Program-made: the position numbers and the translations under genes
Shown: piece after piece, positions 30,847 to 39,438 of the stretch
Position numbering within the stretch: the stretch's first letter is position 1
Layout of the letters: every line of letters starts with the position of its first letter
DNA from: Leishmania infantum JPCM5
Taxonomy: Eukaryota; Euglenozoa; Kinetoplastea; Trypanosomatida; Trypanosomatidae
DNA length: 62,500 bases
Assembly (NCBI RefSeq): GCF_000002875.2
Contig: NC_009420.2
Coordinates: forward strand, 1,369,951 to 1,432,450
Reading direction: 5' to 3'
Notes under the pieces: generated by a model
The model's input: the letters and a program-made list of their open reading frames with translations, nothing else
What the model was told of the DNA's origin: nothing
The model's database searches: none

Positions 30847-31344
30847 CTGCTGCAGATGGCGGAGAAGGGCGTTTGATGATGATATACGGAGGACGGGGTA
30901 ATGTACCTTTCGTTTTTTTTTGAGAGGGGAGGAGGAAAGAAAGGGTTGAGGAAAGGTTGAGTGGTGGTGGCACGTGCAGGATGAGGGCAAGCGGGGGTGA
31001 GGTGAGGTGATGTGTGCGGGGGGGGGGAGGAGTCCGCACGATTGCGATCCAAGCGAAAAGGCGTTGCGTGCGAACATGAGGGGCGCATGCCAACCTACAT
31101 TTTTTAAGTCCATGAGGTGCAACGTTGTCAAATGTGTCGCGAAGCACATCAGTCGCACTGCGCGTTGCACGAGGTGCTTCTACTCCCTCCGTGTTGGTGT
31201 TACGTGGAATGGCGAAAGCAACAGTAGAGGGATCGGAGACGAGGGGGGTGCAGCACGAGAGGCGAAAAGGGCACGAGGACAGAACTGCGGCTACACGGAG
31301 AAAAAGTGAGACCGCCAGCTGGAACCACATTTACTATCAGCGCT
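30847..31344. other. Intergenic between the J-like and WD40 genes
   Basis: Contains a run of 11 G near 31019-31028 and purine-rich sequence next to the J-like ATG, which is the pyrimidine tract of its acceptor on the minus strand. No gene seen. Confidence 0.65.
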
Positions 31345-32526
31345 TCACCACAACAGGTGGTTTAGGTCGTCACCGGGGATCAAGTCCATGCCTAAAAAAG
31401 AGCCCAAGTGAAGTTGCAGTTTCTTGGTGTAGGTCGCTCTGTTTGTACGGGGATCAACCACCCATTGCACCACAGTACCGTCACTCGAGCACGCGGCAAT
31501 AATAATCACAGATGAAGCAGGCGGAGCAGCCAAAATGCAGATGGAGTTGAAAATGTTCATGAAAGAGAAGCAGCGACGACGGGTGACGAACTCTTTGCAC
31601 ACAAAGCACGTTTGTGGGTCAAGGACATACGTGAGAGCAATGGTTTCATCCTCAGATGCGCTGGCAAGCCACTGAGAGTCATCCGTGAACTTTCCAGCTG
31701 TGGGGGTGTAATCGTGAGCACCCGTGATAAGCGCCATCGGCTGCAGGCGAAGGACATCCTCCCCGAGAGCGCGAGTGGTGTTGTCTGACCGGGGGCAGTA
31801 TAGAGCAATGAGCGATGTTCCGCTGGAGATGGCAATGAGGCCACTGTAGTAGCTTACCTCGAAGAGCTGAATGCTCTCTCCTAGCGAGTAGTCGACCCGC
31901 GAGATGAGGGACCCGGCGAGCACATCCCACTGGCATATCACCCCGTCGTCGCCCGTGCTGAAAAGCTGCAGCGCAGGTGACCTGCCGCGTGCGAATTTGA
32001 CGAAGCGAACCCAGTCTGTGTGGCCAGCAAAATGGTGAAGGGGCTTTAAATCGGATGTCCACACGGTGACCGTGGCCGTTCCACCCCCGGTTGCAATGTA
32101 CTTGCCGTCAGGTGTGCACGAGATACAAAGTACGTTTTGCGCGTAGCTGCTGGAAGCACAATCCTCCGTCACTCTCAGATTTCCGCCTTCAAGGTAGCAG
32201 ATGCCATTGGAGCTGCAGACAAGCGTACCCTCAGGTGTCACTGCCACACCCGAAATCTCGCTCGTTAGTCCGTTTGGAATTGAACAAATAGGCCATAATG
32301 TGTTGCCTTCGCAGCTGATGGTCTGAATGCCATCACGTGAGACGGCGATGAGCGCCTCTGTCGAGAACATGTAAAGTGCTATCGAGGACAGCCGGATAGA
32401 ATCCAGCTTTCGATGCAGTAGCAGCGAGCAGAGAAACTGTCGCGCCGCAAGGCCTGGAGTGGGCTTATCCCGGAAGGCTGCGCTTCGCAGCGTGTAGCGG
32501 TTCACTGTGTCGATGATTTCCTGCAT
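31345..32526 (-). CDS. WD40-repeat protein
   Basis: The 393-residue frame starts at an ATG (complement 32524-32526). A beta-propeller is indicated by repeated blade patterns. The clearest runs from CISCTPDGKYIATGGGTATVTVWT to the next blade, GHTDWVRFVKF, and then LFSTGDDGVICQWDV. Another blade appears near residues 270-300 (GKFTDDSQWLASASEDETIAL), with a final blade carrying CSSDGTVVQWVVD. Residues 1-50 are a helical N-terminus. WD40 proteins scaffold complexes; this one has no extra domain that points to a pathway. It lies between the J-like gene and a small possible mitochondrial protein gene inside the inverted-repeat interval. Its codon use is noticeably less GC-rich than that of genes at the window ends. 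Family certain, identity unknown. Confidence 0.93.
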   Translation of the reverse strand: MQEIIDTVNRYTLRSAAFRDKPTPGLAARQFLCSLLLHRKLDSIRLSSIALYMFSTEALIAVSRDGIQTISCEGNTLWPICSIPNGLTSEISGVAVTPEGTLVCSSNGICYLEGGNLRVTEDCASSSYAQNVLCISCTPDGKYIATGGGTATVTVWTSDLKPLHHFAGHTDWVRFVKFARGRSPALQLFSTGDDGVICQWDVLAGSLISRVDYSLGESIQLFEVSYYSGLIAISSGTSLIALYCPRSDNTTRALGEDVLRLQPMALITGAHDYTPTAGKFTDDSQWLASASEDETIALTYVLDPQTCFVCKEFVTRRRCFSFMNIFNSICILAAPPASSVIIIAACSSDGTVVQWVVDPRTNRATYTKKLQLHLGSFLGMDLIPGDDLNHLLW

Positions 32527-32994
32527 GCTTCCAGCGTTTATCTTGTCCGGTAGAACAATGTGCTATTATGCCAATCAACCAAAGCAGAGGCCTTTCCTTC
32601 TGTTCGGTCCCGCCGTGCACAGTCGCAACGGCATTTCTGCCGGAAAAGTGAAAAAGGATCGCGATACTTTTTTTTTAGGAAGGCGTGGAGAAGACGAGAG
32701 GCAAAGTTGTGGATGGCACAATGCCCACTGGGGAGCTGAACGGTGAGAACGAAGGGCGACCAACTGAGCGCTGCAAAAAAAAAAACAGCCGATTCGAAAG
32801 AGGCACTACACAAACAGGAGTGGTTACTTTTTAAAGCGCCGCTTCCTATTTCCCTCCGCGACGAACCTTGGCAGAGTATTGTGGCAGTGTGCCGTATGTA
32901 TTCGTGTGGTTTTTTTTTTCGGGAAGGGGGCTGCGTCCAACCCACAAATGTGTGATACGTAAGCGTATTAGCCTCAACGACAAGGCAGCGATTC
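32527..32994. other. Intergenic before the WD40 gene
   Basis: Several A and T homopolymers of 8-11 bases (near 32668, 32774 and 32911). No gene seen. Confidence 0.65.
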
Positions 32995-33591
32995 TCACTT
33001 CCAGAAAAAGAGGCGCTTCATCAGCGGCTTCGAATCAGTGCTCTCTGCTGAAGTAGGCACAGCACTATGCTCTTTCATGGGGGCCTGCATGCCCATGATC
33101 TTGCGCTCCTGCAGCGCAACGTACGGCTTGTACGTTGTTTTGTTCTTCTCCAGCTGTGGAAGATTGAACTCTCTAATCACTCCCGGGTCTGTGACTTTCC
33201 ATCCGTACACTGGGCATGGTTCACCAGTAAGATACGGATGAGTGCTGGGATTCGGCGGCTTGCCGCCTCGAAAATACAGCTTGTTGCCGCTTTTGTGCCA
33301 CACACCCTGAATCATCATATTTAGCACACGTGGGATTTCGCTGGGGTTTCGCCGAAGGTTGCCACGAAGTTTAGAGAGTGGGTGTGTGCGATTCAGCCCA
33401 ATACCGAACCCCGTTCCATCGGCGCCATGGTCCATCCACGCAGGCCATTTGTTCTCTCGTAGAATGCTCTTTGCCTTATCAAAGCGCCCGCGATCCTGGT
33501 CATAGGGAGTGTCATGGAACGGTTTGGTGAAAGGGTAGACTGACGGTGCGTTATGAAACACGGCCCGCCTCGGGCCTGTGCACCACAACAT
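32995..33591 (-). CDS. Small conserved-looking protein, possibly mitochondrial
   Basis: The 198-residue frame starts at an ATG (complement 33589-33591), 21 bases after a good acceptor AG at 33613. I do not recognise it. The N-terminus (WCTGPRRAVFH) is short, basic and lacks acidic residues, so mitochondrial import is possible. The centre is rich in Gly, Pro, Trp and aromatic residues with many Asn and Arg, a composition typical of kinetoplastid mitochondrial ribosome or respiratory-complex subunits. Segments near NKWPAWMDHG and GNKLYFRGGKP look conserved in character. The C-terminus is polar and ends in a basic KRLFFWK. Gene status is supported by the compact spacing and the acceptor. The mitochondrial suggestion is an inference from composition alone. 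Confidence 0.8.
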   Translation of the reverse strand: MLWCTGPRRAVFHNAPSVYPFTKPFHDTPYDQDRGRFDKAKSILRENKWPAWMDHGADGTGFGIGLNRTHPLSKLRGNLRRNPSEIPRVLNMMIQGVWHKSGNKLYFRGGKPPNPSTHPYLTGEPCPVYGWKVTDPGVIREFNLPQLEKNKTTYKPYVALQERKIMGMQAPMKEHSAVPTSAESTDSKPLMKRLFFWK

Positions 33592-33612
33592 AGCAAAACC
33601 ACTCGAAAGCTA

Positions 33613-33660
33613 CTGAGAGCATGGAAAAGAAGCAGAAGGATAAGTCGCTTGAGTAAAATC
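33613..33660 (-). promoter_or_regulatory. Spliced-leader acceptor, gene 32995-33591
   Basis: On the minus strand a T/C-rich tract (about 33660 to 33616) ends in CTCAG, with AG at 33614-33613. This leaves a leader of about 21 bases and supports the chosen start. Confidence 0.6.
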
Positions 33661-33686
33661 AGCCAGTCTTCGCACATTTTCTCCTA

Positions 33687-34262
33687 TTCGATTGCTGCAT
33701 CCCTGATGGTGGGAGACACCTCAGCATGGTATCCAGGGTTCAGCGCCCCCATTCTGTGTGGAAGGAAGTCAAGCAGCCCCCTCCCCTTTCGATCCCCTGC
33801 GAAGTGCCGAGCCACTTCTCGTGGTGAAAGGGCCAAGCACCTACGGCGAGGGGAAGTCAGTGCAATTCATCGCTACTGGCGCCGGCAGTCAGGTCCTGGA
33901 TGGCGTTGCGTTGGAGCGGCCCGCGGCAGCCAATATGCTCGGGCCATTCATGTGACAGGCGAGGTGGCATCGTGATTCCGACGCATCCCACCCGGCCCTC
34001 ACTGCCCACTGGTGCGGGGAGCCTGAGCCACGCCGAGGGTGATGCACCAGGTGGCGACCGGCATGATTGGGGAGCGGCTCTGAGGCGACCCGCGGGGCGG
34101 CCTGGGTAGACTGTGAGGCAGCCGCCGTGCTTTGATAACTGGGCCGGTGCGTTGCTGTAACACCTGTGTACACGGCTGCTCTGGACCACGCTGGTGGGGG
34201 CCTATGCCAGGCTGGGGATAGGGTGAACTTGAGCTCACTTTCCATGGCAGAGTACGGACACG
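33687..34262 (+). mobile_element. SIDER2-like retroposon, copy 2 (antisense to the array)
   Basis: Partner of copy 1 in inverted orientation, equal length. The retroposon 5' signature (GGTATCCAGGG and neighbours, near 33728-33738) is at the low-coordinate end and an A-rich patch (GAAGAACAAAAAAG) follows 34262, so the element runs on the plus strand. All genes around it are on the minus strand. It therefore lies antisense in the presumed 3' UTR of the tectonic gene, unlike copy 1, which is sense. The flanks differ completely from those of copy 1 beyond the boundaries. SIDERs are normally quite diverged from one another, so a 557-base identity points to recent duplication or gene conversion (inference). 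Confidence 0.7.
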
Positions 34263-34490
34263 AAGAACAAAAAAGTATCGTTTTGTCGAATAAAGGCAGC
34301 GACTTTTTTTTTGCCACAGTAATTAGTGGAAAGTCGTGTCTCTACTTGTTGCTGAAAATCAGCGCACTGCTTTTTTTCTGTGAGTCGCATACAAAGCATG
34401 TGTAAAACATGATAGTACCAAGCCTGGCTAGCTTTTCATTCGCGGTAGCCTGCAGCGAGAAGGAAGGGATTCTATGAGGACAAATTCACG

Positions 34491-36248
34491 TCACACCGGA
34501 GGTGAACGGTGGAACGGGTAGAAGATACTGTCGTCGAGAGGCGGCAGAATTGGGGGCGCGACAATCCTGCGCATAATAGTTGCCTGTGAGTTGGAGTCAT
34601 ATCGTGAGAAGCTCACCTTGAAGGTGAACTGCTGATATGAAAGTGCGTTTCCGTCGAAATTCGTCTCATTCCAGATTTGAAATGTTCCAACAATGGGCGA
34701 AGCGAACGCGCCGACAATGATGTCTTGTGGATTATACTCGGCACCTGCACGCGCAACCACAAACTGGTAATGTAGGCCCACCGTAATGTTGCTGCACTGG
34801 CGAGTGTACGCATTGTAAGTACCACTGGAGGAAGTTAGAGCATTTGATAGCCCAGTGATAGCAATCCAGCTCGTTGTGTCGTTTGCAAGAGCATCATTAG
34901 TAACACCTATTTGATCCAGAATGGTGGGTTCACCATCGACAGTGACGTTGATCAGGGCAGCAAGGAGGTGACCAGTCCCAACGCTACAAATGTCTTGCAG
35001 GTCGGACTCGTTCATCAAAATTAGACACCCACTGCTGATGATCGAGTGGAGAAAACTAGCTCGCCTCCACTGATTGCTGCCGCACAGCCTGCCACCAGCT
35101 GGCACTGCGAATCCACTTTCTCGCTCCAGGATAGCACTCTTCCCGCCGTGGGTGACTAAAGTACCAGAACGAATCTTGTCACCAGAGAGATACCCAGGAG
35201 TTGCTGCAAAAATATTGCTCGGCACAGTTGCATTTTCGCCGGTGAAGGCGGCTTCAAAAGATAATGCAACGTACTGCATTAGCCCAACGCTACTCAGAGT
35301 GACGTTAAGGGCTGCCTCTATCAGTTTCCCGCTTTCATTTGAAGAGTAAGAAAAATGAGCGTGAAGGTCAACAACCGCATTGTTGCACGTTTTACCGTCA
35401 GAAATTGTTGCGTAAGTGCTGGGCGTGGGGACAACGGTGGGGCCCAGAGTGTCCAGTAGCGCGCCGGATGAGTCGTGAAGATTCAGCGTCACGGGCACAA
35501 ATTCAGGAGCACTGCTGTTGTACCCCAGCGTAGCCTGTAGAAAGAGGTTCTGGTACTTTGCTACTGGAAACAACAAGCATATTTGAGCGCCATTCAACGT
35601 ACATGAGGTGCCTTTGATGGAATCCAAAAAACCGACATTTCGCCCGAGCGCGCTGCACGAGCCGTCGCTCATAGTGGTCGGCAGTTGGAATGGAGCCACA
35701 CGGCGATATGAAGGGCTTCCGCTGATGACCACGTACTTCGCCGTTGTCAAAGGATCGCCTGCCGCGTATGGCTGGCTTACGGTAACCGGTTCGATGGGCG
35801 CGGTGGGAAGCAAAGGCTGTCGAACATCTGTAGGCACTCTGAAATATCGGTAGAGCTCACTGGGATGATTTGTCCTAATAACGCACACAGCGTTGTAGCC
35901 TTGCAATTTCTTTTCTATGTAAGTTGCATCCTTTCCGTTGATTCGCTTCAGAGAAGTGGCTCGGTCCTTCGGGTAGCAATAATCTAAATATGGAGAGCTG
36001 TACTTTTCAGGGAGGCAGTAGAAGAACGCTGCTCGAGCACTGGCATCGCAGTCCTCATCGCAACAACAGAACGAATCACAAATACCTCGAGTAACGTCGC
36101 AAACACACTCCCCTAAATAAGGGGAGTTCAAATTACGAGCATCTGGTGTGCTGTTTGGGACGTTAGCCCAGTCCACCGGTACCACTACGATTGGATAGGC
36201 AAATGCAGAGGTGGTTAGAAGCAGCACACACAGGAGCCCTTGCAACAT
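34491..36248 (-). CDS. Tectonic-family ciliary transition-zone protein
   Basis: Tectonics work with MKS/B9 proteins at the base of the flagellum to gate membrane proteins. The ATG at 36246-36248 gives 585 residues; the frame is open 13 codons further but starts with TTG there. Residues 1-17 are an excellent signal peptide (hydrophobic, ending SAFA) and the acceptor AG is only 16 bases upstream. A Cys-rich block at 48-67 (Cys at 48, 50, 57, 61-63 and 67, with acidic residues between) matches the tectonic signature. The rest is a large beta-rich, N-glycosylation-rich domain with repeated short Ser/Thr strands and Cys pairs. No C-terminal membrane helix is evident, as in tectonic-1, so it may act in the lumen or outside. 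Codon use is relatively AT-rich. The 3' region holds retroposon copy 2 in antisense. Confidence 0.85.
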   Translation of the reverse strand: MLQGLLCVLLLTTSAFAYPIVVVPVDWANVPNSTPDARNLNSPYLGECVCDVTRGICDSFCCCDEDCDASARAAFFYCLPEKYSSPYLDYCYPKDRATSLKRINGKDATYIEKKLQGYNAVCVIRTNHPSELYRYFRVPTDVRQPLLPTAPIEPVTVSQPYAAGDPLTTAKYVVISGSPSYRRVAPFQLPTTMSDGSCSALGRNVGFLDSIKGTSCTLNGAQICLLFPVAKYQNLFLQATLGYNSSAPEFVPVTLNLHDSSGALLDTLGPTVVPTPSTYATISDGKTCNNAVVDLHAHFSYSSNESGKLIEAALNVTLSSVGLMQYVALSFEAAFTGENATVPSNIFAATPGYLSGDKIRSGTLVTHGGKSAILERESGFAVPAGGRLCGSNQWRRASFLHSIISSGCLILMNESDLQDICSVGTGHLLAALINVTVDGEPTILDQIGVTNDALANDTTSWIAITGLSNALTSSSGTYNAYTRQCSNITVGLHYQFVVARAGAEYNPQDIIVGAFASPIVGTFQIWNETNFDGNALSYQQFTFKVSFSRYDSNSQATIMRRIVAPPILPPLDDSIFYPFHRSPPV

Positions 36249-36558
36249 CACGGGCACGCGAATCCTAAAGAAGCGAGCCAACAACAAAAATAAATCAGTT
36301 CACCGCACAGGAGGATGCCAGAAAAAGGAAGCAGAGGAAAATGATATTTCGTGAGAAAGCGAAACAATCCCAGGCGCTGCGAATACGTTTGATCCCCAGG
36401 TATTAGCATAAGCGAGCATTTATGATTTAGCAGAATATGCAAATCTCATAGTATCGCTAATAAAAAACTATGATAATCCCTTTCTGCATTCTAGTATTGC
36501 AGCTTTGCGGTGTGTTTTGCTTCAATAGAGTTTTGGATCTGCACGTGATAAAAGTGTG
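36249..36558. other. AT-rich gap between Nudix and tectonic
   Basis: About 310 bases, noticeably AT-rich (especially 36418-36480), no gene seen. Holds the tectonic leader and the Nudix 3' region. Confidence 0.65.
36265..36300 (-). promoter_or_regulatory. Spliced-leader acceptor, tectonic gene
   Basis: The minus strand reads a T-rich tract then CTTCTTTAG, with AG at 36266-36265, 16 bases before the ATG. It places the start after the TTG codon of the longer frame. Confidence 0.65.
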
Positions 36559-37227
36559 TTATACGCTCCACGCCAGAGCTTCCATGAATGTGTATAGCTT
36601 TGCGTCTACAATCGCGCGCTGGCCCTTTTCCGCGTATCGTTTGACCACATCCGAAAGTGCACTTAACGCGTTCTTGGGCTGAGAAATAGGAATCATGAGA
36701 ACCTCAATGTCTTCCCCATCATCCAGGTGCTGTTTTGGTTTCTGATTTTCTGCGCGCTCCCCGTCAACGTCGAGACGCACCAAAACGCAACATGAGTCAG
36801 TGAGGCCGGGCTCCGTGGAGAGTGGCGGTGAAATAGACACGATGCCAGCTTCATCCACAACAAAGCCGGTTTCCTCGTGCATCTCACGAATGGCAGCTTG
36901 ACCAGCGTTTTCGTTGTCGTCCACCAAACCGGCTGGAAACTCCAGGCAAACTGAATCCACTGGTGGACGATACTGTGCAACAACAACAATGAATCTCTCG
37001 CTGCTTCTCCGTACCACGGCACAGATTTCGACCGCGTCCACTGGGATCGGTGCCGGCGAGCGTTGAAAGGCGCTCACAGGTGTGGATCGGGTGGTCCTCT
37101 GCACCATTTCCCATTTATTTCCTGGCTGCGCACCATCGTCACTGGCGGTGTATGAGAGAGAACAAAGTCGTGTGAATTTGAGCCCACTGACGACTTCAAG
37201 CCCCGTTCTGAGGTAGGTATGCTTCAT
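36559..37227 (-). CDS. Nudix hydrolase, ADP-ribose pyrophosphatase (NUDT5)-like
   Basis: It likely cleaves ADP-ribose or similar nucleoside diphosphate sugars to AMP and a sugar phosphate. The ATG at 37225-37227 gives 222 residues, and an acceptor AG lies 11 bases upstream. The Nudix box is complete: G100, E106, R114, E115, E118, E119, G121, a perfect Gx5Ex7REUxEExGU pattern. QYRPPVDS at 85-92 and the EFPAG entry at 96-100 match the NUDT5/ADPRase subgroup. The following STEPGLTDS segment and the late EDIEVLMIP strand also fit. A KWEMVQRTTR strand at 38-47 corresponds to the usual N-terminal substrate strand. Length is close to NUDT5 (about 219). It is the first gene of the left array, so it is nearest the strand-switch start region. 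Substrate preference is inferred. Confidence 0.93.
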   Translation of the reverse strand: MKHTYLRTGLEVVSGLKFTRLCSLSYTASDDGAQPGNKWEMVQRTTRSTPVSAFQRSPAPIPVDAVEICAVVRRSSERFIVVVAQYRPPVDSVCLEFPAGLVDDNENAGQAAIREMHEETGFVVDEAGIVSISPPLSTEPGLTDSCCVLVRLDVDGERAENQKPKQHLDDGEDIEVLMIPISQPKNALSALSDVVKRYAEKGQRAIVDAKLYTFMEALAWSV

Positions 37228-37238
37228 GGTGTGTGCTG

Positions 37239-37262
37239 CTGTCCAAACAAAAGGGGACTGAC
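37239..37262 (-). promoter_or_regulatory. Spliced-leader acceptor, Nudix gene
   Basis: Minus strand: CCCCTTTTGTTTGGACAG, with AG at 37240-37239, leaving an 11-base leader. It marks the left edge of the strand-switch region. Confidence 0.65.
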
Positions 37263-38102
37263 GCTGGATAGGGCGCTGTGAAGGTACTTAAAAGCGTTTA
37301 CATCTAGGACTGAGACTCTTGTATGGAGGGGGAAATGGAGGTGGGGAGACCGTCGCAAGCAAACCGGATGGGTGAAGAGGAAAGCTTATCATTTTCGTTG
37401 GCAACTCCGCTTGGGGAGGGGGGAAGAAACCAGGAGCCCGAGCAGCTTATCAGGCTCTCTGCTCCCACGCTTTACCCTCGCTCAGGTGCTCTGCGTTGGG
37501 AAGCACAGCAAAGATATGTGTCCACTGGCAGGAGATGGAGTGAATTTGCAGCATCCACTTCTGACTTGTTGCTGCCCCCCCCACTTCACCACTATGTGCA
37601 GCTCTCTTGTACTCGACGAAAACTATGTCTTGGGGGTGTTTATATTGCATTCCACACTGTGCAGTCCCTTCTCAAAGCGCCCCTGTCCGCTGCGGAAACA
37701 CTCAATAAGGTGGTTTCTCTGCCTCAGAAGCGCCTTCAGTTTAATAAATTGAGGTAGGGGTGAAAATGATTTGTTTTCCTCAGCACCATAAAGAAGACTT
37801 GTACTTGCGCCATCGAGTTGATCATTGCAAGGAAACTAGCACGCTCCAGCCCTGTCAAAGGAGGTATTTCGCCTCCTTTTTTTTATCCGTATGCTCTTGC
37901 ACGCGTGTTTTCAGCGACAGAGAGGAAATCTGTTTTGCAAATTGTCTGACCTTTTGCATCTCTCTGAAAGAACACAAAGTCGTGCTTCTTTGCGCTCAAA
38001 GGCAATCTCGACCTTCTGTTTGTCTCACCACTTCTTCAACCTCACTGTTGATGATTACATGGACAACGCTTTCGTTTTCCTTTTGCTCCTCTACGCATCA
38101 TC
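37241..38102. promoter_or_regulatory. Divergent strand-switch region, likely RNA polymerase II start region
   Basis: All genes to the left are on the minus strand and all to the right on the plus strand, so this interval, between two likely spliced-leader acceptors, is where transcription should begin in both directions. It has G tracts on the plus strand (37323-37350 and around 37415-37427) and a run of 8 C at 37576-37583. In trypanosomatids such regions carry variant histones and acetylated H4 and lack classical promoter boxes. Short plus-strand frames of 144 and 126 codons at 37323-37757 overlap each other; I do not consider them genes. Origin activity is also possible here. The assignment is from gene polarity, so it is strong; the exact start sites are unknown. 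Confidence 0.82.
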
Positions 38103-38104
38103 AG
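38069..38104 (+). promoter_or_regulatory. Spliced-leader acceptor, first gene of the right array
   Basis: A T/C-rich tract (38069-38092) is followed by ATCATCAG with AG at 38103-38104, 27 bases upstream of the ATG at 38132. It excludes the 124 extra codons of the longer open frame. Confidence 0.65.
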
Positions 38105-38131
38105 AAAGTAAGCAGAAATCTCGTTTGTGTA

Positions 38132-39073
38132 ATGAAGGCAACGTCGGGTCGAGCCCCCCTTCTTCGGATGCTTGACGACTGTCGAGTCTTGAGTTGTCAG
38201 CGCAGGTGGCATCTCATCAAAGACGACAGAAAGCAAAACGAAGAACTGAAGAGGGTTGAATTCGCACCCACCTTTGAGCGTGACCAAATCGTCAAAGGCG
38301 TTGAAAGTGGCACCTACGCCGGGAGCTCAACAACTGGCGATGAGCCGATGGAGCCACTGTCAAGAGGTCTGATGAACACGATGGAGGAAACACCGTATCG
38401 CGTCAGTTGGTATGACTTTCAAACTGTGAGTCCTGCAAAGCGGTTTACCTACTGGGTATACCGTCGCTTGCGAGATCTGCCACCTGAGTGGCAAGAGTAC
38501 TATCGCAGTATGGTGTATCAAGAAATCAGCGCTAGCCGTTACGTAAACCAAACGTGGGATTGCTTTATGATGGTTGTTGATGGGTATCGCAAAGCGAAAT
38601 GGGTACTTCGAAAGTACGGTGTCAAGGTCGACGAGAGCCTTATACCGAGACCGTACAACAATTTCTGGGAAGAAACCACACACGAGGAGCGTGTCTGGGC
38701 TCATCGGCGCTCTCATCAAATGAAAGAACTACAGGCGCTGCAGCGCGACGATGATGAAGCAGTCTTCGGGGCGAGCATGATGAATCGGAACGAAGTTTCT
38801 TATACGTCAATCAAAAACCTTCAGACCGGAATGCAAGGTGGAACGCCTCTTCACGCTCACGACCTACCTGCTCCAAAAGAATCAGAATTGAGAATGTCGC
38901 GTCAGGATGAGGAAATGAGTAGTGCTCTCATGTCGAGCATCGAAGATGACAAGTTGTGGAACCCAGTGCTGCGATCTCGATTGCACACACAGCGCCAACG
39001 AGCAGAGGCGGAACTTTACGGCTTCGAGGATGAAGATGATGACGGGACTGCTGCTGAAATTCAGCGAAAGTGA
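38132..39073 (+). CDS. Unknown protein, possible mitochondrial presequence
   Basis: The 313-residue protein starts at the ATG just after the acceptor; the frame is open upstream to 37760 but that part reads the leader. I do not recognise the family. The first 30 residues (Arg-rich, Ser and Leu, almost no acidic residues until RWHLIKD) suggest a mitochondrial presequence. Residues about 80-185 are rich in Tyr, Trp and Arg, with paired helices around YWVYRRLRDLPPEWQEYY and MVVDGYRKAKW, a composition common among kinetoplastid-specific mitochondrial ribosome and respiratory subunits. The C-terminal third is acidic and ends in DEDDDGTAAE, probably disordered. It is the first gene after the strand switch on the right. 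No enzyme motif is visible. Confidence 0.83.
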   Translation: MKATSGRAPLLRMLDDCRVLSCQRRWHLIKDDRKQNEELKRVEFAPTFERDQIVKGVESGTYAGSSTTGDEPMEPLSRGLMNTMEETPYRVSWYDFQTVSPAKRFTYWVYRRLRDLPPEWQEYYRSMVYQEISASRYVNQTWDCFMMVVDGYRKAKWVLRKYGVKVDESLIPRPYNNFWEETTHEERVWAHRRSHQMKELQALQRDDDEAVFGASMMNRNEVSYTSIKNLQTGMQGGTPLHAHDLPAPKESELRMSRQDEEMSSALMSSIEDDKLWNPVLRSRLHTQRQRAEAELYGFEDEDDDGTAAEIQRK

Positions 39074-39438
39074 GCACAACGGGCTTATTCTTTTTTGCTA
39101 AGTCAATATGTATTTTTTTTTCGCCTTCATGCAACGAGGGAAGGAAAAAAGGGAACGCTTTTTCGGCAACGAGCACCGCAGCCTGTGATGCTGCGCGGCT
39201 CCATGAGGTGGTAAAAAGAACAAGCAATGACGCTTTTTCGCCTGATCTAGTTCAGCTCTTGCGCACGCCGACGTGGCAGGTAAAAAGTTGACCCTCTTCG
39301 CGATCTCAAAAAATGTAGCTTTCCTGTCTCTTCTCCTTCCTCTTGCGGTTGATCGCGCTTTTTATGTGCAGAGCAAAACCACACGCTTTCAGCCATATCA
39401 ACAAAGGGCATTCCGTTTGCACTTTTTTCTTGTGGAAG
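39074..39438. other. Intergenic before the EF-hand gene
   Basis: T-rich on the plus strand. Candidate acceptor AGs sit at 39391-39392 and 39437-39438, the latter right before the ATG. No gene seen. Confidence 0.65.

Larger units (their letters stand above)
33592..34490. other. Intergenic with retroposon copy 2
   Basis: 0.9 kb between the tectonic stop and the next gene. Apart from the retroposon it holds a T-rich run near 34303-34311 and the sequence after the tectonic stop. No gene seen. Confidence 0.7.

Noticed and set aside
36249..36287. 13-codon TTG extension of the tectonic frame
   Set aside because: TTG start, and the acceptor AG at 36266-36265 would leave it out.
37323..37757. Two overlapping frames (144 and 126 codons) in the strand-switch region
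   Set aside because: Overlap each other in different frames, lie in a likely start region and have no recognised domain.
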